Virus record (IMG/VR): IMGVR_UViG_3300027782_000029
Span: 1-64,000 of that record
Length of the DNA stretch: 64,000 bases
DNA from: a virus
Strand: one strand, 5' to 3'
Of this stretch, positions 60,971 through 64,000 are shown one piece after another (position 1 is the stretch's first letter; every line of letters starts with the position of its first letter). Position numbers and translations under genes: made by a program. The notes under the pieces are model-generated. The model made no database searches and was not told the origin of the DNA. It worked only from the letters and a program-made list of their open reading frames with translations.

Positions 60971-61146
60971 TGTGGTACTGGTACTTAACTGGTATGGTGA
61001 CAGCCTTCACATTCGTATCTCTTATTATTAATTATATGTTAATAACAGGTTTTATGAATGTGGTTGTTCGCCGGCCTCAAAAAGAACAGCTAGCCGTTGT
61101 CTACAACTGGGAAGATCACACTGGTCCAACTAGTCGTGCACTCTAA
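60970..61146 (+). CDS. 58-aa membrane protein, unknown
   Basis: ATG 60970, overlapping the preceding stop. One membrane span (about residues 8-30, TGMVTAFTFVSLIINYMLITGF), then a soluble tail with a basic RRPQK patch. Unknown role. Confidence 0.55.
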   Translation: MWYWYLTGMVTAFTFVSLIINYMLITGFMNVVVRRPQKEQLAVVYNWEDHTGPTSRAL

Positions 61147-61205
61147 TCTAAAACATCTTGTTAGTCTCTTGTCCCTACAAAAAAGAAGGGAAAGGAGGCT
61201 AACAG

Positions 61206-61277
61206 ATGTTTGATTGGATAATAGACATGTTTCTAGGAATACTAGAAGTATTTCTACCTGGAAATAACTCAGAATAA
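61206..61277 (+). CDS. 23-aa hydrophobic micro-protein
   Basis: ATG 61206 has an AAAGGAGG ribosome site 6 bases upstream and ends at TAA 61277. The product is an amphipathic, membrane-seeking peptide (MFDWIIDMFLGILEVFLPG). The strong ribosome site supports expression. It could be a toxin-like or leader peptide. Confidence 0.4.
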   Translation: MFDWIIDMFLGILEVFLPGNNSE

Positions 61278-61323
61278 ATAAATAACCCACCCACCCACCC
61301 ATAAACAAAACAAGGAAAACAAC

Positions 61324-61545
61324 ATGAATATAGAAAATATTTCAAAATTTACAGGCAAAATTACAGCAAAGACTCTTGTAGGTGTTAAATCAGCACCAGG
61401 CAAGACAGGCACGAAAGCAAAGTCAATTAAAGACGCGTTCTCTGCTGGCTTTGTAGAAGTAATTCCTACTAAAAATGAATCAGTTGAAACGGAAGAAATC
61501 GATCTGGATGAAGATCTTGATTTCAACGCCACATTTAACAGCTGA
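61324..61545 (+). CDS. 73-aa Lys-rich then acidic protein
   Basis: ATG 61324 with AAGGAAAACAAC upstream. N-terminal half is basic (Lys/Gly/Thr-rich), C-terminal half strongly acidic (EEIDLDEDLD). A polar two-zone composition. A CCCA microsatellite lies just upstream (61284-61300). Function unknown. Confidence 0.55.
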   Translation: MNIENISKFTGKITAKTLVGVKSAPGKTGTKAKSIKDAFSAGFVEVIPTKNESVETEEIDLDEDLDFNATFNS

Positions 61546-61641
61546 TTCAAGTAAAACAGTAAATAAAAAAAGAAGGGTGTACACAGATATACCCTTTAAT
61601 CACCTATTAATCATAACTAAACACATAAGGAAACATATTAT

Positions 61642-62649
61642 ATGTCAATTTTAGACAAATTCAAACTCGACAGCTCACTGTTCTCGGCAATTGCTGACAA
61701 CATTGATTCACTCGAGCCAACTTCAAGCACTCGGACCCTCACGGTTGGTAAGACAATCGACTTCAAGGGTACCATCAACGGTATTGAAGTTCCAGCTCAA
61801 GCGACTCTTCGTGAAGCAAGTCTCACACGTTTGTCGATTCTTGACCAAACTTCACCATATACTGGCAAACAATACTACCTCGTTACGGGCGTTATGAACC
61901 CTGTACAAATGGATGTAACTGTTACAGTCGATGGCGAAAAGATTGGTCTTATCGACTTACTCCACAAATTCGTCAATGAAAGTGGTCAAGATCTCGATCG
62001 TGATACTTTCGAGGCACGTCTTATCCGCAATGGTTTCAACCTCAACGGTGGACAGCGTTTGTTCTTCCAGCAATTTGGTGCTAACGAAGCAGGCTTTAAG
62101 CATGCAATCGAAGCATTCAAGGCTGCAGGTGCAATCGATGTTACTGGTCGTATTGACAACCCTGGTCGCATTGTTGCTGCATATCAGCACCAGACTGGCG
62201 TTCCATTGACTAGCTTTGAAATTGGTACCACTGACCGTAGTAAGTCACGTACCAACCAAGGCTTCGTTGACTTTGTTGATGCTACTGTAGATTCGTTCCA
62301 ACGTGTCTATGGTTTGCGTATGCAAGCTCACCTCCTCGGTACAAAGATGGAAGGACTCAGCCAAGCTAAACTCGCTGAAGCCGAAAAGAAGCGTCAAGCA
62401 CTTCTTCAAATGGCTAAGCAATGGGTTGGCAACTGGGCTGGTTCGCAACAGCGTACTCTCGTCACACCTTCTGGTGCTAAAGAGCCACAAGACATCTATG
62501 ACCCAGTGAATGCCCCTTGTGGTCGTTTCACCATGGTTGTCAATGGCAATGAAGTTCCATGTGACCTTTGGTCTAACTCAGCTCGTGCAAACTCTGCAAC
62601 GATTGAGTCAGCCCCAATGGTTGCTTTGAGCGACGAGAAGCCATTCTAA
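61642..62649 (+). CDS. 335-aa abundant-looking protein with SSB-like tail, unknown
   Basis: AAGGAAAC upstream. Codon choice differs from neighbours (many CGT, CTC, ATC), suggesting strong expression. N-terminal beta-rich domain (30-105) with TRTLTVGKTIDFKG, a helical middle (130-240), and a C-terminus ending in LSDEKPF, an acidic peptide with terminal Pro-Phe like that of SSB. No OB-fold motif could be confirmed. A DNA-binding replication protein is a possibility. Confidence 0.6.
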   Translation: MSILDKFKLDSSLFSAIADNIDSLEPTSSTRTLTVGKTIDFKGTINGIEVPAQATLREASLTRLSILDQTSPYTGKQYYLVTGVMNPVQMDVTVTVDGEKIGLIDLLHKFVNESGQDLDRDTFEARLIRNGFNLNGGQRLFFQQFGANEAGFKHAIEAFKAAGAIDVTGRIDNPGRIVAAYQHQTGVPLTSFEIGTTDRSKSRTNQGFVDFVDATVDSFQRVYGLRMQAHLLGTKMEGLSQAKLAEAEKKRQALLQMAKQWVGNWAGSQQRTLVTPSGAKEPQDIYDPVNAPCGRFTMVVNGNEVPCDLWSNSARANSATIESAPMVALSDEKPF

Positions 62650-62652
62650 CAT

Positions 62653-62820
62653 TTTCCTCCTAGGAAATATCCTGAGCACGATATGAAACTGCTCACCCTC
62701 AAGGGATTATGATTTCGAATCGGATACATCTCGTATGTATGCGCGTAGAAAACTGGCATGGTTAGCCAGGAAAACCCTCTCACTGGTATATTGAGAATGA
62801 TCTAACCAAATATACCACCC
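62653..62820 (+). ncRNA. Possible structured RNA: chain of hairpins
   Basis: After the 335-aa gene a gap contains successive hairpins: TTTCCT / AGGAAA (62653-62667), TGAGCA / TGCTCA (62673-62695), ATACAT / ATGTAT (62724-62740) and TGGTTAG / CTAACCA (62759-62808) enclosing TCTCA / TGAGA. No good open frame is present. This could be a small RNA, leader or packaging element. The fold was assessed only by eye. Confidence 0.35.
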
Positions 62821-62978
62821 ACGGGTGCCTAGAAGGTAATGACTCCCCTAAATATAGCCCTCCCCCGCAATATTCAGCTGGAAGATACATGAGTAGATGC
62901 AAATTCTACCACACCCACTACATAAACCTACATAAATATATATAAATATTTTTTTATTCATACAAAGAAAGAAAAACC
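62821..62978 (+). other. AT-rich non-coding gap
   Basis: About 160 bases with little secondary structure, ending in an AT-rich stretch (TATATATAAATATTTTTTTA) before AAAGAAAGAAAAA. The AT-rich part could hold a promoter or an origin-like unwinding element. Nothing further identified. Confidence 0.3.
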
Positions 62979-63182
62979 ATGACAACAGAAACACTAGAAA
63001 TTATCACACAACAGCAAGATCTGATTGAACAGTACCGCTTGGTAGTTGAATCATACAAGAACAGCAAAGAAAAACTCTACGACCTTCTCGAAGCACTACT
63101 CAGTACATTGAAAATGGATGACCCAGCTGCCAAAGCACTAGTTATCAAGCATCTGACACAACTTGTAGAGGAGAGAAAGTAA
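62979..63182 (+). CDS. 67-aa coiled-coil protein, unknown
   Basis: ATG 62979 after a weak AAAGAAAG ribosome site. A charged helical protein (QQQDLIEQYRLVVESYKNS), probably coiled coil. Its TAA overlaps the next ATG by one base. Function unknown. Confidence 0.6.
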   Translation: MTTETLEIITQQQDLIEQYRLVVESYKNSKEKLYDLLEALLSTLKMDDPAAKALVIKHLTQLVEERK

Positions 63183-63445
63183 TGAGCGAACCAATGCTCA
63201 CACCATGTATAGTTTGCGAAAAGGCTGTGATGTATCTATGGAGAGACGATCTCCCAGGTCTATCTGCAGAAAACCTTGACGGTGGCGTCTACATGATCAT
63301 GGTAGCTGGCTATGGTTCTGTTTTTGACATGAACGAATACCAAGCAATCATCTGTGACGACTGTCTCGACAAAGCCATACAAAGAAACCGCGTAGTGTTC
63401 GTCAAAGAGCACTCCTTTGGCAACAGTACAGATCCAAACATCTAA
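63182..63445 (+). CDS. 87-aa zinc-ribbon protein
   Basis: ATG 63182, overlapping the preceding stop. CIVC (residues 9-12) and CDDC (58-61) form a probable zinc ribbon, with a beta-rich middle. Likely nucleic-acid or protein binding. Confidence 0.6.
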   Translation: MSEPMLTPCIVCEKAVMYLWRDDLPGLSAENLDGGVYMIMVAGYGSVFDMNEYQAIICDDCLDKAIQRNRVVFVKEHSFGNSTDPNI

Positions 63446-63458
63446 ACACCGTGTGTGT

Positions 63459-63510
63459 CCCGGGTATAATATACTTAAATGTATTATACCTGGGCATATA
63501 CATTTTTTTA
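63459..63510 (+). terminator. Strong terminator after the zinc-ribbon gene
   Basis: CCCGGGTATAATA pairs with TATTATACCTGGG around a loop (63459-63494). A run of seven T residues follows at 63504-63510. A second short hairpin, GGCGC-AAA-GCGCC, and a GAGCGAAGCGAG repeat lie just beyond. Confidence 0.75.
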
Positions 63511-63625
63511 TTTTAGCATAAGGCGCAAAGCGCCGAACTTTCAGATCATTTTTAAGAAATGGGGAGCGAGCGAAGCGAGCGACCCTTAAAACCTGCAAAG
63601 TTCTATTATATTTCTTCTGTATAGG

Positions 63626-63654
63626 TTGCAATGCCCGTATAGGGATGATACAAT
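63626..63654 (+). promoter_or_regulatory. Sigma-70-type promoter with GTATAGG repeats
   Basis: TTGCAA (63626-63631), 17-base spacer, TACAAT (63649-63654), a good sigma-70 promoter for the HicA-like gene. GTATAGG occurs at 63619 and 63637, 18 bases apart, around the -35 box, and again at 63910 at the end of the gene. These may be operator sites. Confidence 0.65.
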
Positions 63655-63699
63655 CATATCCTAAGGCAGTACAACATTTAATACAGGAGAAACATAACT

Positions 63700-63915
63700 A
63701 TGCCACGGCAACATCAATCCACCCAAATGAAGAAGGTACTATCCGAACTCAAGCGGTTAGGATTTGAAGTTGAAAGAGGCAAATCAGGCACTTATAAGAT
63801 TATCCCCCCTCCGGATATTAAGGGCCCAATATACACAACACATGGGACAGAGTCAGCCCTCCATCCTATGAGACGTGACTTTAAAAAATATTATAATATA
63901 CAGCTTCCTGTATAG
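63700..63915 (+). CDS. HicA-like small protein lacking the catalytic His
   Basis: A 71-aa protein with the HicA (double-stranded RNA-binding fold) pattern: an N-terminal MKKVLSELKRLGFEV helix, ERGKSGTYKIIPPP where typical HicA toxins have GSH, and a C-terminal helix MRRDFKKYYNI. The catalytic His is Thr here, so toxicity is doubtful. No HicB-type gene follows in the window. It could be an RNA-binding regulator. Its promoter carries GTATAGG repeats. Confidence 0.6.
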   Translation: MPRQHQSTQMKKVLSELKRLGFEVERGKSGTYKIIPPPDIKGPIYTTHGTESALHPMRRDFKKYYNIQLPV

Positions 63916-63934
63916 GAGTTGTATTGTCGGCAAG

Positions 63935-63976
63935 GGTCGGTAGAAGGAATGGTGGTCTCCTTCGCCGGCCTTTTTG
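63935..63976 (+). terminator. Terminator after the HicA-like gene
   Basis: GGTCGG (63935-63940) and GAAGGA pair with TCCTTC and CCGGCC (to 63970). Five T residues follow (63971-63975). Confidence 0.65.
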
Positions 63977-64000
63977 CTATCTCGGCATTGGTAAAGATTT

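Larger units (their letters stand above)
59084..61577 (+). repeat. Dispersed AAAAAGAAGGG repeat
   Basis: AAAAGAAGGG with small variants occurs six times in gaps between small genes: 59084, 59145, 59842, 60171, 61179 and 61566. All are on the plus strand and precede a start codon or ribosome site by tens of bases. It replaces the TATGGGTA modules of the neighbouring 52-58 kb region, so may be a second class of control or mRNA element. Confidence 0.5.

Noticed and set aside
61284-61300. CCCA microsatellite as a functional site
   Set aside because: Simple repeat of about four units. No positional or structural reason to assign a role.
62711-62760. Possible tRNA gene near TTCGAATC
   Set aside because: The sequence is a short palindrome. 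No acceptor, D and anticodon arms could be paired around it, and no CCA-adjacent stem matched.
1-64000. CRISPR array, insertion sequence, transposase or integrase
   Set aside because: No regularly spaced direct repeats with unique spacers, no terminal inverted repeats around a transposase and no tyrosine or serine recombinase motif were found on either strand.

Overview
This window is part of the genome of a contractile-tailed (myovirus-type) double-stranded DNA phage. It encodes large terminase, portal, a prohead protease/scaffold, an HK97-fold-type capsid protein, two tail sheath proteins, three tube-like proteins, two tail-assembly-chaperone-like proteins, several fibres and an open-ended tape-measure candidate. 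No integrase, transposase, CRISPR array or convincing tRNA gene was seen. Base composition is AT-rich. The host cannot be named from the sequence. The RecA, TerC and zinc-ribbon genes and the strong AGGAGG ribosome sites would suit a low-GC freshwater or marine bacterium, possibly an actinobacterium; that is inference.

Layout. About 1-48.7 kb lies on the minus strand and is the late virion programme, read from high to low coordinates. It runs from a single-domain ClpA/B-type ATPase, through a block of Gly/Ala-rich basic proteins and an exonuclease-containing protein, to terminase, fibres with an S74-type chaperone end, portal, glycosyltransferase, protease-Dps-scaffold and capsid. A fibre/adhesin cluster follows (collagen-like, Gly-rich and His-rich proteins). 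Then comes a 'tailoring' island (2OG-Fe(II) hydroxylase, flavin-dependent halogenase, small paralogous proteins), and finally connectors, sheaths, tubes, chaperones and the tape measure running off the left edge. From 48.7 to 50.8 kb the plus strand carries recA and small genes. A short minus-strand pair follows at 50.8-51.6 kb. From 51.8 kb to the end the plus strand carries many small, mostly unknown genes plus terC, a SLOG-family gene, a 779-aa protein with a DLDD motif and a HicA-like gene.

Most notable points. (1) Two late genes, the prohead protease and the exonuclease protein, are each broken by a +1 frame change at the same heptamer, ACGGAAA, read as an in-frame CGG-AAA. CGG codons were not found in the other late genes inspected. 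(2) The protease gene is fused to a Dps ferroxidase-like domain that keeps all four ligand positions, followed by a scaffold-like coiled coil. A strong internal ribosome site could give a separate Dps-scaffold product. (3) Between 52.5 and 59 kb nearly every gene is preceded by a repeated module: terminator hairpin, T-tract, TATGGGTA, then a small hairpin whose arms vary but usually still pair. (4) Hydroxylase and halogenase genes lie beside collagen-like and His-rich adhesin genes, suggesting modification of virion proteins.
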